Source: Undibacterium hunanense
GTDB taxonomy: Bacteria; Pseudomonadota; Gammaproteobacteria; Burkholderiales; Burkholderiaceae_D
Reading direction: 5' to 3'
Assembly (NCBI RefSeq): GCF_014284335.1
Contig: NZ_JACOGF010000016.1
Coordinates: forward strand, 1 to 64,000
Length of the DNA: 64,000 nt
The translations under genes and the position numbers were made by a program. The notes beneath the pieces were generated by a model. The model was given only the letters and a program-made list of their open reading frames with translations. It did not search any database and was not told the origin of the DNA. Every line of letters starts with the position of its first letter. Positions within the stretch are counted from its first letter, which is position 1. Positions 30,377 through 41,581 of the stretch are shown here, piece after piece.

Positions 30377-32220
30377 TGACCGCCCATACCCTGGCTGAAC
30401 TGCTTGGCTGGCCGCTGCTGCATTTTGTCTGGCAGGGTGCATTGATCGCCAGTGTCAGCGCCATATTGCTGGCCATCTGCCGTAATGCACGTCCGCAACT
30501 GCGTTACCTGATTGCCTGCTCGGCCATGCTGCTGTGCCTGTTGTGGCCAGCGCTGGGCGTGTTCCAGCAATGGCAGTCACCGCAAGCCATGAGCCTGGAA
30601 GCGGCCATGCAACTGGCAGCCAATAGCGCCTTGCCGCTGGATCTTGTCTGGGTGCGCGAAAGTGCACTGGCTGCCCATATAGAAAGCTATCTGCCATTGA
30701 TCGTCGTTATCTGGAGCACCGGTGTCGCCCTGATGATGGTAAGGCTGGGTCTGGGTTTGCTATGGGTATACCGCCTGGGCAGGCATCTGCCACAACCACA
30801 GCAGGATCTGTTGCTGCAATACCGCCAGTGGCAGGCCCGCACCGGCCAGATGGCACAGCAGTTGGGAATCGCACGCCGGGTGCAGTTGCAGTTTCAGCAG
30901 CAACTGGTCAGCCCCATCACCTATGGCTGTTTTCGGCCAGTGATACTGATGCCAGCTTCTTTGCTGAGCGGCATGCCCTACGACATGATAGAAGCCCTGC
31001 TGGCGCACGAACTTGGCCATATCAAACGCTGGGATTACATCGTCAACTTGTTGCAAAACCTGGTGCTGGCCATGCTGTTCTATCACCCAGCGGTATGGTG
31101 GCTGTCCAAACGTATTGATGCCGAAAGAGAACTGATTGCCGACGACCTGGCCATCAGCGCCGTGGGCCAGTCGCGCCCCCTGGCCCGCGCCCTGCAATGG
31201 CTGGACAAGTTGCAGATATCAGCTCAACCTCAGCCTGCCATGGCAGCCCACGGTGGTGACCTGCTGTCGCGCATCAAACGCCTGATACGCCCGGATGCCC
31301 AACCCTGGCACTGGAAGATGGCTGCACCCGTCTTGGGCATAGGCATGGCCCTGGTATTGCTGCTGCAAACGCAATTGATATCGAGTGCAGAAGCCGTACC
31401 GCAGAGCATAGACCGTGAACAGCCAGTGACACAGATGGCTACGTCAACCCAAGCTGCCAGCCAGCAAAGGACCGCTTATGTACAGACCCAGTCAGAACAT
31501 GTACTGGTCATGGACGAACAAAGCGGCAAAGTCCTGCTGTCAAAAAATGCGGACAGCATGGTACCGATTGCATCCCTGTCCAAACTGATGACAGCCATGC
31601 TCACGCTGGATGCCGGGCTGGATAAAAATGAAGCCATCACCATCAGCAAAGAAGACATGGCCGTGTATCAAAGTGGCCAGGTGAAGTTAAAGCAGGGCAT
31701 GACCCTGTCACGCCAAAACCTGCTTGAACTGGCACTCATCCCATCCAGCAATATCGCCGCCAAGGCCCTGTCCAGAACTTACCCTGGGGGCGACGTCGCC
31801 TTTGCCGCAGCCTTGCAACAAAAGATCGCCAGCCTGAATCTGCAACAAACCCATCTGGAAGAAGCCACCGGCACCTCATCCAAAAACCGCGCCAGTGCAA
31901 CCGACATGGCACGCATCGTCAAAGCGGCGGCTGCTTACCCCGAATTACGTCGCCTGACCAGCAGTAGCGAAGGTGTGGTGACCATCGCTGGCAAAACCCA
32001 GGAATACCAAAGCACCAACCTCCTCACCAGCAACAAGGACTGGGGCATCTCGCTGTCTAAAACCGGCTATTCCAAGGCGGCGGGCCGTTGCCTGGTCATG
32101 CGTACCGTTGTTGCCGGCAAGCCCGTCATCATGGTTTTGCTGAACGCAAAAAATGTGGATGTCCGCAATGACGATGTCCACCATATCCGGGCCATGCTAG
32201 ACCCGGCACCTTCCAGCTAA
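30373..32220 (+). CDS. BlaR1-like M56 metalloprotease fused to an S11 D-Ala-D-Ala peptidase domain
   Basis: A 615-residue two-part protein. Residues 1-335 resemble BlaR1/MecR1: membrane segments at about 8-36, 42-62, 104-133 and 314-332, and a zinc protease site HELGH (212-216) with the downstream ERELIADD (251-258). Residues 365-610 have the order of a serine D-alanyl-D-alanine carboxy/endopeptidase (S11, PbpG-like): SLSK (Ser401, Lys404), SSN (458-460) and KTG (563-565). Classical BlaR1 carries a class D beta-lactamase-like sensor instead. The S11 domain would face the periplasm and could be acylated by beta-lactam or act on murein. It overlaps blaI by four bases. Function is inferred. Confidence 0.87.
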   Translation: MMTAHTLAELLGWPLLHFVWQGALIASVSAILLAICRNARPQLRYLIACSAMLLCLLWPALGVFQQWQSPQAMSLEAAMQLAANSALPLDLVWVRESALAAHIESYLPLIVVIWSTGVALMMVRLGLGLLWVYRLGRHLPQPQQDLLLQYRQWQARTGQMAQQLGIARRVQLQFQQQLVSPITYGCFRPVILMPASLLSGMPYDMIEALLAHELGHIKRWDYIVNLLQNLVLAMLFYHPAVWWLSKRIDAERELIADDLAISAVGQSRPLARALQWLDKLQISAQPQPAMAAHGGDLLSRIKRLIRPDAQPWHWKMAAPVLGIGMALVLLLQTQLISSAEAVPQSIDREQPVTQMATSTQAASQQRTAYVQTQSEHVLVMDEQSGKVLLSKNADSMVPIASLSKLMTAMLTLDAGLDKNEAITISKEDMAVYQSGQVKLKQGMTLSRQNLLELALIPSSNIAAKALSRTYPGGDVAFAAALQQKIASLNLQQTHLEEATGTSSKNRASATDMARIVKAAAAYPELRRLTSSSEGVVTIAGKTQEYQSTNLLTSNKDWGISLSKTGYSKAAGRCLVMRTVVAGKPVIMVLLNAKNVDVRNDDVHHIRAMLDPAPSS

Positions 32221-32319
32221 AAAAACACTTTCCCACACATTTTTTTGACAGTGAAACTTTGCGCCATACCAGGCGCAAGGGTCTGTCACGCCTTAACGAA
32301 TTTTATGAAAGAACACATC

Positions 32320-34521
32320 ATGTTGTTGCGATTAGCAAGATTCCCTTTGTCGCGCATGGCATTGGCAGCGCTGTCCCTGTTTGCTGGCAGACAGGCGCTG
32401 GCCCAGGCAGTTACTCCAACTGGCCAGCAAGTTGAAATCACCGCCAAGCCCCAGCAAGTGCGTGAACGCCAGGACGACATCGGCCTGCGCAGCACCTATG
32501 GCCGTGAAGAGATCGATAAATATGGCGATACCAATCTCAGTGAAGTGTTGAAACGCCTGCCCGGCATCAGCGTCACCGAAAGCAAAGGCAAGGGCGCAGA
32601 AATCCGTATGCGTGGTCTGGGCAATGGCTATACCCAGATTCTGCTGAACGGCCAGGCCACGCCGAATGGTTTCACCATCGACAGCATCGCCCCTGACCTG
32701 ATAGAAAAAATCGAAGTCATGCGCGTGGCCGGTGCCGATGTCAGTGCCCAAAGTATCGCCGGCACCATCAACATCGTACTCAAGAAAAAAAGCGGCAATC
32801 AATCGACAGAAATCAAATCCAGCGCCGGCCTGCAATCCGGGCGCTTGTCTGGCAATGCGTCGTGGAGTATTGCTGACCATCTGCCTGTCGACATTGCAAA
32901 CCAGGCAGACATCAATTACGTATTTGCCGGCAGCATCGAAAGCAATACCAACGATGTGAATGGCATACTGCGCGAAGGCCAGTACACACTGTCCAAAGCA
33001 GGACAGTGGCAAACGCTGGCAGACAGGCAACTGCAACAAACACAGCAAAACCGCCGCGACGCCATCAGCCTGACACCGCGCCTGAACTGGAAAATCGATG
33101 CCCAGAACAGCCTCAACTGGCAAGCGTACCTGAACTATGCCAGGCCAGAAAACGCCAAGCATGAAAAAGAAACCACCCTGGAGGGCAGCAGCACAGATTT
33201 TCCTGACAACCGCAGCATCTGGGCTGCCCATATCCTTACCAGCCGCAATGACCTCAACTGGGAACATCGCCTGGCCGACAGCGCCAAATTAAACATCAAC
33301 TGGGGCTGGAACCATTTTGACCGCGACGCCAAATTTCAATTCTGGGGCAACGACAGCAAAGGCGTACAGACCACACATCGCTATGTGACCGGCGACGCCA
33401 ATGAAAACGAATACCGCTTCAGCGGAAAATACCTGGCACCGTATTCAGAAAACCATGTACTCAGCCTGGGATGGGACAGCAGTCGCAGCGCCCGCACCGA
33501 AGGCCGCGATGAAGCCGACATCAATATCGCAACCGGCGACATAACGCCAGACAGCCATCACTACCAGGCAAGCCTGGTCAAACTGGCTGCCTACATACAG
33601 GACGAATGGACCATCAATACCGCCTGGTCTGCCTATCTGGGTTTGCGCTGGGAACGCATCACCAGCAATAGTCGCGAGGCAGGTGAATTTGATTTCTCAA
33701 ATCGGTCCACCATGCTTAGCCCCATACTGCAAAGCGTGTGGAAACTGGATGCAAAACGACAATGGCGCTTTGCCCTGAACCGCAGCTTCAAACTGCCCAC
33801 CGTTTTCAACCTGATACCGCGTCGCTTTCGCATCGACAACAACAATACACCCCTGAACGCAGACTTTCAGGGTAATCCCCAACTACGGCCAGAACGTGCC
33901 TGGGGCCTGGATGTGGCCTATGAACATTACTTGACCGAATCCAGCCTCATTAGCGTCAACACCTACTGGCGCCGCATACAAGACGTGATGCTGGAACGGC
34001 TGACGAAAAATGGCACGACCTGGCTCACAAGCATGAGTAACAGCGGAGGTGCCAAAGTCATAGGGCTGGAAGTTGAAATCAAAACCAAGCTGCAGGAATT
34101 GTCGCCCACTTTGCCGCCAGTAGAACTGCGCGCCAATCTCAACCGTAACTGGTCAAGCGTGGATCAGGTGCCGGGGCCAAACAATCGCCTGGCACATCAG
34201 ACCGGCCTGTTGATCAGCACCGGGGCTGACTACCAGATCAACCCTGCCTGGCGCACCGGTGCAGATTTCAGTTTTCAGGCGGCAGACCAGATACGCGAAT
34301 CCGACAACATCAGCACCCACACCGGCCCCAAACGCAACCTGGATATTTATCTGAGCTGGAAACAAAGCAAACAAAGCCAGTGGCGCTTTTCAGTCACCAA
34401 TGTCTTGCAGCAAGACCGCCTGGCCAGCGGTGACTACACTGAAAATACAGAACGCTGGACAGACGCCGGACGCGAACAATCCGCACGCACCTGGCGTGTG
34501 GTGTGGGAATTGCGGTTGTGA
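32320..34521 (+). CDS. TonB-dependent outer-membrane receptor
   Basis: About 733 residues. The start at 32320 gives a signal peptide (LARFPLSRMALAALSLFAG, cleaved near ALA). VEITAKPQQ may be the TonB box. The plug domain (about 45-160) shows LSEVLKRLPGISVTESKG, IRMRGLGNGYTQILLNG and AGTINIVLKKK. The barrel ends in a terminal aromatic-hydrophobic strand (RTWRVVWELRL). Such receptors import siderophores, glycans, peptides or nickel. The ligand here is unknown. It starts 99 bases after the sensor gene and lies 86 bases before a beta-lactamase in the same direction. Confidence 0.9.
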   Translation: MLLRLARFPLSRMALAALSLFAGRQALAQAVTPTGQQVEITAKPQQVRERQDDIGLRSTYGREEIDKYGDTNLSEVLKRLPGISVTESKGKGAEIRMRGLGNGYTQILLNGQATPNGFTIDSIAPDLIEKIEVMRVAGADVSAQSIAGTINIVLKKKSGNQSTEIKSSAGLQSGRLSGNASWSIADHLPVDIANQADINYVFAGSIESNTNDVNGILREGQYTLSKAGQWQTLADRQLQQTQQNRRDAISLTPRLNWKIDAQNSLNWQAYLNYARPENAKHEKETTLEGSSTDFPDNRSIWAAHILTSRNDLNWEHRLADSAKLNINWGWNHFDRDAKFQFWGNDSKGVQTTHRYVTGDANENEYRFSGKYLAPYSENHVLSLGWDSSRSARTEGRDEADINIATGDITPDSHHYQASLVKLAAYIQDEWTINTAWSAYLGLRWERITSNSREAGEFDFSNRSTMLSPILQSVWKLDAKRQWRFALNRSFKLPTVFNLIPRRFRIDNNNTPLNADFQGNPQLRPERAWGLDVAYEHYLTESSLISVNTYWRRIQDVMLERLTKNGTTWLTSMSNSGGAKVIGLEVEIKTKLQELSPTLPPVELRANLNRNWSSVDQVPGPNNRLAHQTGLLISTGADYQINPAWRTGADFSFQAADQIRESDNISTHTGPKRNLDIYLSWKQSKQSQWRFSVTNVLQQDRLASGDYTENTERWTDAGREQSARTWRVVWELRL

Positions 34522-34607
34522 CCTGATCAAATACAGCCCTACATCAAAACAGAACCAAAACAGAGCAGCTTTTAAATACCATCTCTGCAAAATTTAAGGA
34601 AAATAAA

Positions 34608-35780
34608 ATGAAATCCATAGCACTGCAATTTTTAAGAATCAGCATCCTTGCCATTGGCTCCATGCTTACCATTACAGCCATGAGTGCCGACGTGGATACG
34701 AAAGCTGACGCCATCAAGCACGTCACAGATGAAGCCATACTTCCAGTCATGAAAGCACATGCAGTCCCCGGCATGACCGTCGGTATCTTTGTCGATGGCA
34801 AGCAATACGTATTCAACTATGGCTTGGCATCCAGATCAGACGGCACGCCCGTCACCGATACCACCCTGTTTGAGATAGGCTCCATCAGCAAAACCTTTAT
34901 CGCAACCATGACCACGCTGGCACAGGGCAGGGGCAAGCTCGCACTGACCGACACAGTTGCCGACCATCTTCCCAGCCTGAAAGGCAGCAGCTTTGGCGAA
35001 ACCACCCTGCTGAGCCTCGGCACACACACCACAGGCGGCCTGCCGCAACAGGTGCCGGATGACGTATCGAATAACGAACAACTGATCACCTATTTAAAAA
35101 ACTGGAAACCGGACCATCCTCAGGGCCAGTACCGCACCTATAGCAATGTCAGCATAGGTCTGCTCGGCGTTATTGCCGCACAGAGCCTGCAACAGCCAAC
35201 CGTGACCATCATGCAAGAGCAAATCTTCCCCGCCTTGGATATGAAAAATAGCTATATCGTCGTACCAGACAGCAAACGGGCAGACTATGCGCAGGGCTAC
35301 AAACAGGATGACACCCCAGTCCGCCTGAAGGAAGATGTGCTGTCCGCAGAAGCCTACGGCGTCAAAACTACCGCCAGCGACCTAGTGCAATTTATCAAGG
35401 CAAATATCGGCGAAATGAAACTGACACCAGAATTCACACTCGCCCTGAAAAACACCCACACCGGCTATTTCAAAGCCGGCGGCATGACCCAAAGCCTGGT
35501 ATGGGAGCTATACCCCTATCCGACAGATATCGCCGCAGTCATCGAAGGCTCCACAGACCACATGGCCCGCGACGCCACACCCGTCACAAAAATTACACCT
35601 CCAATGATTCCAGGCAAAAATGTATTCATCCACAAGACCGGCGCCACCAACGGATTCGGCGCATACATCGCCTTTGTGCCTGAAAAGAAAATGGGGATTG
35701 TTATCCTGGCTAACAAGAATTATCCGAGTGCAGTGCGGATTAAAGCAGCGCAGCAAATTCTTGGGCAATTGGGGTTGTGA
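34608..35780 (+). CDS. ampC: class C beta-lactamase
   Basis: A 390-residue serine beta-lactamase/penicillin-binding protein. The motifs are SISK (Ser92, Lys95), YSN (178-180) and KTG (343-345), with the family segment GASNGFGAY-like KTGATNGFGAY and the VIPGK-like IPGKNVF before it. A signal peptide with cleavage near SA (about residue 27) targets it to the periplasm. It closes the blaI-sensor-receptor cluster. Most class C genes of Gram-negatives are controlled by AmpR; this one sits under a BlaI-type operator instead. Its spectrum cannot be read from sequence. Confidence 0.9.
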   Translation: MKSIALQFLRISILAIGSMLTITAMSADVDTKADAIKHVTDEAILPVMKAHAVPGMTVGIFVDGKQYVFNYGLASRSDGTPVTDTTLFEIGSISKTFIATMTTLAQGRGKLALTDTVADHLPSLKGSSFGETTLLSLGTHTTGGLPQQVPDDVSNNEQLITYLKNWKPDHPQGQYRTYSNVSIGLLGVIAAQSLQQPTVTIMQEQIFPALDMKNSYIVVPDSKRADYAQGYKQDDTPVRLKEDVLSAEAYGVKTTASDLVQFIKANIGEMKLTPEFTLALKNTHTGYFKAGGMTQSLVWELYPYPTDIAAVIEGSTDHMARDATPVTKITPPMIPGKNVFIHKTGATNGFGAYIAFVPEKKMGIVILANKNYPSAVRIKAAQQILGQLGL

Positions 35781-35930
35781 ATCTCTGACGGGATTGACTG
35801 AATTGACCTTAAAGCAAGCGGTTTTTTGTAATAGTTCAAGTTTTCTCTCTGCGCATGTAGAGGATGGGTAACGCTCGCCCCAAGGTAAGGAAAAACCTGA
35901 GGGTGAGCGCAGCGGTGATGCAGTTTGATT

Positions 35931-35966
35931 GAAGGAATGAGCAGCGCTATCCCAATCTGTTAGACT
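35931..35966 (+). repeat. degenerate first CRISPR repeat
   Basis: This unit lies exactly 66 bases before the second repeat. Its last 19 bases (from TATCCCAATC onward to TTAGACT) are identical to the consensus, while the first 17 match at only about four positions. It marks the cas-distal, upstream end of the array and keeps the promoter-like 3' end. Confidence 0.9.
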
Positions 35967-38900
35967 GGTGGCATCGATCACCAGCCAGCGATTTACGTTC
36001 CGGTCAGAGCACATATCCCAATCTGTTAGACTACGCAGCCCGATACTATGGGGTCGTGCCACGTTCCGGTCAGAGCACATATCCCAATCTGTTAGACTTC
36101 GGCTTCGATTGGGGAATGGACCGGGGGGGCCGGTCAGAGCACATATCCCAATCTGTTAGACTTCCTGCGATTTATTGGGCATGGCGAACGATGTTCCGGT
36201 CAGAGCACATATCCCAATCTGTTAGACTAGGTGGGCCTGGGCTTCGTGTACTGTTCTGGTTCCGGTCAGAGCACATATCCCAATCTGTTAGACTACAAAA
36301 CAAGCTTCAGTGAAGGTTACGATAGTTCCGGTCAGAGCACATATCCCAATCTGTTAGACTCGAATATCGGCGCATTGGTGATGCGCGGAGGTTCCGGTCA
36401 GAGCACATATCCCAATCTGTTAGACTCGAGGCGATCCGGCAGGCAATGGCTATTACGTTCCGGTCAGAGCACATATCCCAATCTGTTAGACTCGAAAAGC
36501 ATCAGGCAACTGTTCTACAACTGTTCCGGTCAGAGCACATATCCCAATCTGTTAGACTTGAGGAAGCCGTCGCAAGCGTGATGTTGCTGTTCCGGTCAGA
36601 GCACATATCCCAATCTGTTAGACTCCTCACGACCAATGGTACGCTTGCCTCTTGGTTCCGGTCAGAGCACATATCCCAATCTGTTAGACTATTGCATCAT
36701 CATCCATGTGCCGACGGCATGTTCCGGTCAGAGCACATATCCCAATCTGTTAGACTCGAATGCGGCTGCGGCGCTGGTCTGATTGAGTTCCGGTCAGAGC
36801 ACATATCCCAATCTGTTAGACTAATTGATGATGGTATTGAGTCCGGTTTGCTGTTCCGGTCAGAGCACATATCCCAATCTGTTAGACTTTTATCAAACAT
36901 GGCCAATACTTCAGCTGAGTTCCGGTCAGAGCACATATCCCAATCTGTTAGACTAACTGGGTGCGCAACTGTTTGATCGCTTGCGTTCCGGTCAGAGCAC
37001 ATATCCCAATCTGTTAGACTCAGCCTCTACAGGCGTATCTCAGAAGATGCGTTCCGGTCAGAGCACATATCCCAATCTGTTAGACTAACGTCAAATGAAT
37101 GATTCTGACGCTCGTAGTTCCGGTCAGAGCACATATCCCAATCTGTTAGACTCTGGTATTTATTGGGTGTGACGACCGGCGCGTTCCGGTCAGAGCACAT
37201 ATCCCAATCTGTTAGACTGTGCAAGACAAACATTCGATTCTTGTACCTGTTCCGGTCAGAGCACATATCCCAATCTGTTAGACTAGCTGGCACGCCAAGG
37301 CGTTGCAGTTCTTCGTTCCGGTCAGAGCACATATCCCAATCTGTTAGACTACTGGCTGGCGGTAGGTATGGAAGGCGTCAGTTCCGGTCAGAGCACATAT
37401 CCCAATCTGTTAGACTTTAACCACAGATCAAAAGATAGGCTGTCCTGTTCCGGTCAGAGCACATATCCCAATCTGTTAGACTACAAAGCGCGTGCACTGA
37501 ATAACGACCTGAAGTTCCGGTCAGAGCACATATCCCAATCTGTTAGACTTCCATTTGCGCATGCTCACCAAAACCGGTGTTCCGGTCAGAGCACATATCC
37601 CAATCTGTTAGACTCGACACTGAACCGGCACCGCCGTACGATGCGTTCCGGTCAGAGCACATATCCCAATCTGTTAGACTTATGATGCCTGTTGGTATTG
37701 CTGCTGATACGTTCCGGTCAGAGCACATATCCCAATCTGTTAGACTTACCGAAACGCAAACGTAAGACATTGGTTCGTTCCGGTCAGAGCACATATCCCA
37801 ATCTGTTAGACTTAGTGAGATTGGCGCGAATGCGGCTGTTGCGTTCCGGTCAGAGCACATATCCCAATCTGTTAGACTGGCTGAGTATTCACGCTCATAG
37901 CCTGGCACGTTCCGGTCAGAGCACATATCCCAATCTGTTAGACTTCGCCATTGACTTCCCATACACCCCGTATGGTTCCGGTCAGAGCACATATCCCAAT
38001 CTGTTAGACTGCTAAGTCTGATGCTGAATTCAATCTTGCGGTTCCGGTCAGAGCACATATCCCAATCTGTTAGACTCCGGTTCCGCGATTACTGGGTAGC
38101 TGTACCGTTCCGGTCAGAGCACATATCCCAATCTGTTAGACTGCTGCCCGCGCGCTGATGGAAAAAGAACCAGTTCCGGTCAGAGCACATATCCCAATCT
38201 GTTAGACTCCAAACCGGAACAGCACCACGTCACCTGGCGTTCCGGTCAGAGCACATATCCCAATCTGTTAGACTCTATGTACTCAATGACGTCGTGGCGC
38301 TGGCGTTCCGGTCAGAGCACATATCCCAATCTGTTAGACTAATAATCTGCGCGATATGTTCCATAATCAGGTTCCGGTCAGAGCACATATCCCAATCTGT
38401 TAGACTCTTGCTGACTGCTACACGCCAGACACTATCGTTCCGGTCAGAGCACATATCCCAATCTGTTAGACTTCGCTGCTGTGGCACCCGTTTGGCTGTC
38501 GCGTTCCGGTCAGAGCACATATCCCAATCTGTTAGACTCAGCACGCGGCATCGTGTTGAATGAAGTGCGTTCCGGTCAGAGCACATATCCCAATCTGTTA
38601 GACTATAGGGCGTGGTGGGGCCAATACCAATACCGTTCCGGTCAGAGCACATATCCCAATCTGTTAGACTTGGTGCGACCACATCAAACCAGCCCGGCAT
38701 GTTCCGGTCAGAGCACATATCCCAATCTGTTAGACTAGCACCACGTTGTGAGAACCCTTCAGCATGGTTCCGGTCAGAGCACATATCCCAATCTGTTAGA
38801 CTAAAAAACCAAATCAATCCAACACCACTCAGGTTCCGGTCAGAGCACATATCCCAATCTGTTAGACTAAGTAGAAAGCTATGAAACCCAATGCGCCAGT

Positions 38901-41573
38901 TCCGGTCAGAGCACATATCCCAATCTGTTAGACTGGAGTTCACGGTCAATGTCTCTTCACCACAGTTCCGGTCAGAGCACATATCCCAATCTGTTAGACT
39001 CTTGATCCCGGCCACAAGCGCATTGAATAAGTTCCGGTCAGAGCACATATCCCAATCTGTTAGACTGCCGACGACCGGGGACTGAGGCGGAATGAAGTTC
39101 CGGTCAGAGCACATATCCCAATCTGTTAGACTATCAGCGGCATGGGCCTGGAGAACGGTTCTGTTCCGGTCAGAGCACATATCCCAATCTGTTAGACTCC
39201 GAAGAGCCAATCACCCTGGCTGAAGCCAGTTCCGGTCAGAGCACATATCCCAATCTGTTAGACTAATCCAGCGCTTTGTTTGCGGTCTGCGAAGGTTCCG
39301 GTCAGAGCACATATCCCAATCTGTTAGACTGTTTGACTGTATAAATAGCACGTAATAAAGTTCCGGTCAGAGCACATATCCCAATCTGTTAGACTCGTGC
39401 CATTAGCAGCGATTGCTCTGCCAACGTTCCGGTCAGAGCACATATCCCAATCTGTTAGACTCGTCTAATTTTGCATGAGCACCATCGCGCCGTTCCGGTC
39501 AGAGCACATATCCCAATCTGTTAGACTCTCACGTGTCTCCTTAATGCTTTTGAACTCGTTCCGGTCAGAGCACATATCCCAATCTGTTAGACTTACCAGC
39601 CAGGAAGGCCGCTAAAGCTGAAAGTTCCGGTCAGAGCACATATCCCAATCTGTTAGACTTTGTATGCAAATCACTCATTGGTCTTCAATGTTCCGGTCAG
39701 AGCACATATCCCAATCTGTTAGACTTGGTCAGCCTGGCGGTAGTTTTGACTGTACGTTCCGGTCAGAGCACATATCCCAATCTGTTAGACTACGTGAATG
39801 GCATCGTTGTGCATACCGCCCGTTCCGGTCAGAGCACATATCCCAATCTGTTAGACTCTACGTTGTTTTATGAACTCAAGTTTTACAGTTCCGGTCAGAG
39901 CACATATCCCAATCTGTTAGACTCTTTGAGGCTTTGATTAATGCTATGAATGCGTTCCGGTCAGAGCACATATCCCAATCTGTTAGACTACCAGGCGCTA
40001 GCTTATATGCAGGTGGTGGGTTCCGGTCAGAGCACATATCCCAATCTGTTAGACTTTTCGTTTTTTCTCAAAGGCATGTATGTAAGTTCCGGTCAGAGCA
40101 CATATCCCAATCTGTTAGACTCGGACAGTCATGGACAAGCCGCACGTTACCGTTCCGGTCAGAGCACATATCCCAATCTGTTAGACTCTGAACAGATGAC
40201 GCCAGCATCATAGTCAGGTTCCGGTCAGAGCACATATCCCAATCTGTTAGACTTGACGAAAGACGAAGCGCACAGCGCGCTGTGTTCCGGTCAGAGCACA
40301 TATCCCAATCTGTTAGACTGCCTTCCAGGCACGCCGCCAGCGCTAAAATGTTCCGGTCAGAGCACATATCCCAATCTGTTAGACTATCGGCTTGCGTGAC
40401 GCGGCATGAAGATGGGTTCCGGTCAGAGCACATATCCCAATCTGTTAGACTCAGCAAGAAATCAACAAGGCCAATGACGCAGTTCCGGTCAGAGCACATA
40501 TCCCAATCTGTTAGACTCCCGGCATGACATCAGTCAGTTATGGAAGTGTTCCGGTCAGAGCACATATCCCAATCTGTTAGACTTCGAAGCGACCGATGCC
40601 ACTGAAACTTTGCGTTCCGGTCAGAGCACATATCCCAATCTGTTAGACTAACAAGCGTAAACGAGAATGGCGAGCAAAAGTTCCGGTCAGAGCACATATC
40701 CCAATCTGTTAGACTCAACCAGGCTGCGCGATCGACATCGACATAGTTCCGGTCAGAGCACATATCCCAATCTGTTAGACTGCCAGGTCGATGCGCAACA
40801 CGCTCAGTTTGGTTCCGGTCAGAGCACATATCCCAATCTGTTAGACTAGTGATAGGGTGGATAACAGCAACACCTACGTTCCGGTCAGAGCACATATCCC
40901 AATCTGTTAGACTTTTTCCTTTTAACAGTACCGGGGTTAGTCGGTTCCGGTCAGAGCACATATCCCAATCTGTTAGACTTCAGTACTCTGTCTGTAGTTA
41001 ATCCACAGGGTTCCGGTCAGAGCACATATCCCAATCTGTTAGACTGAGCCGGAAGCGCGTAAATGGTTTGAGCAAGTTCCGGTCAGAGCACATATCCCAA
41101 TCTGTTAGACTCCAGTTGTAGTAGTTGCCGCCGCTGGTCAAGTTCCGGTCAGAGCACATATCCCAATCTGTTAGACTGACGGCGGCAAAGCCGTTGCAAA
41201 TTCTGTAGTTCCGGTCAGAGCACATATCCCAATCTGTTAGACTGCACTTGCCACATCCTGGGATAGTGCATAAGTTCCGGTCAGAGCACATATCCCAATC
41301 TGTTAGACTGAGCCAAGATGGCGAGCGCTGCCGTATTTTGTTCCGGTCAGAGCACATATCCCAATCTGTTAGACTTGTTCGTCATCCCAAGAGAAACCTT
41401 CTTATGTTCCGGTCAGAGCACATATCCCAATCTGTTAGACTGCTGGCGGCGTTGCCTGCCGTCCTCGCGCCGTTCCGGTCAGAGCACATATCCCAATCTG
41501 TTAGACTTTTACCATCGGTGCGCTCAACCGTCCAGCAGTTCCGGTCAGAGCACATATCCCAATCTGTTAGACT
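35931..41573 (+). CRISPR. type II-C CRISPR array, 86 repeats and 85 spacers
   Basis: The 36-base repeat runs GTTCCGGTCAGAGCACATAT then CCCAATCTGTTAGACT. The period is 66 bases, so spacers are 30 bases, with four exceptions (28, 31, 29 and 29). Counting gives 86 repeats including a degenerate first one; the repeat at 36127 has GGG for the leading GTT, and the others I checked agree with the consensus. crRNA orientation is + strand, shown by pairing with the tracrRNA and by a terminator at 41582. Each repeat ends TGTTAGACT, which matches an extended -10 element (TGn-TAnACT), as in Neisseria and Campylobacter arrays. Short reading frames that repeat through the array are artefacts. Confidence 0.99.
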
Positions 41574-41581
41574 AGAAATGC

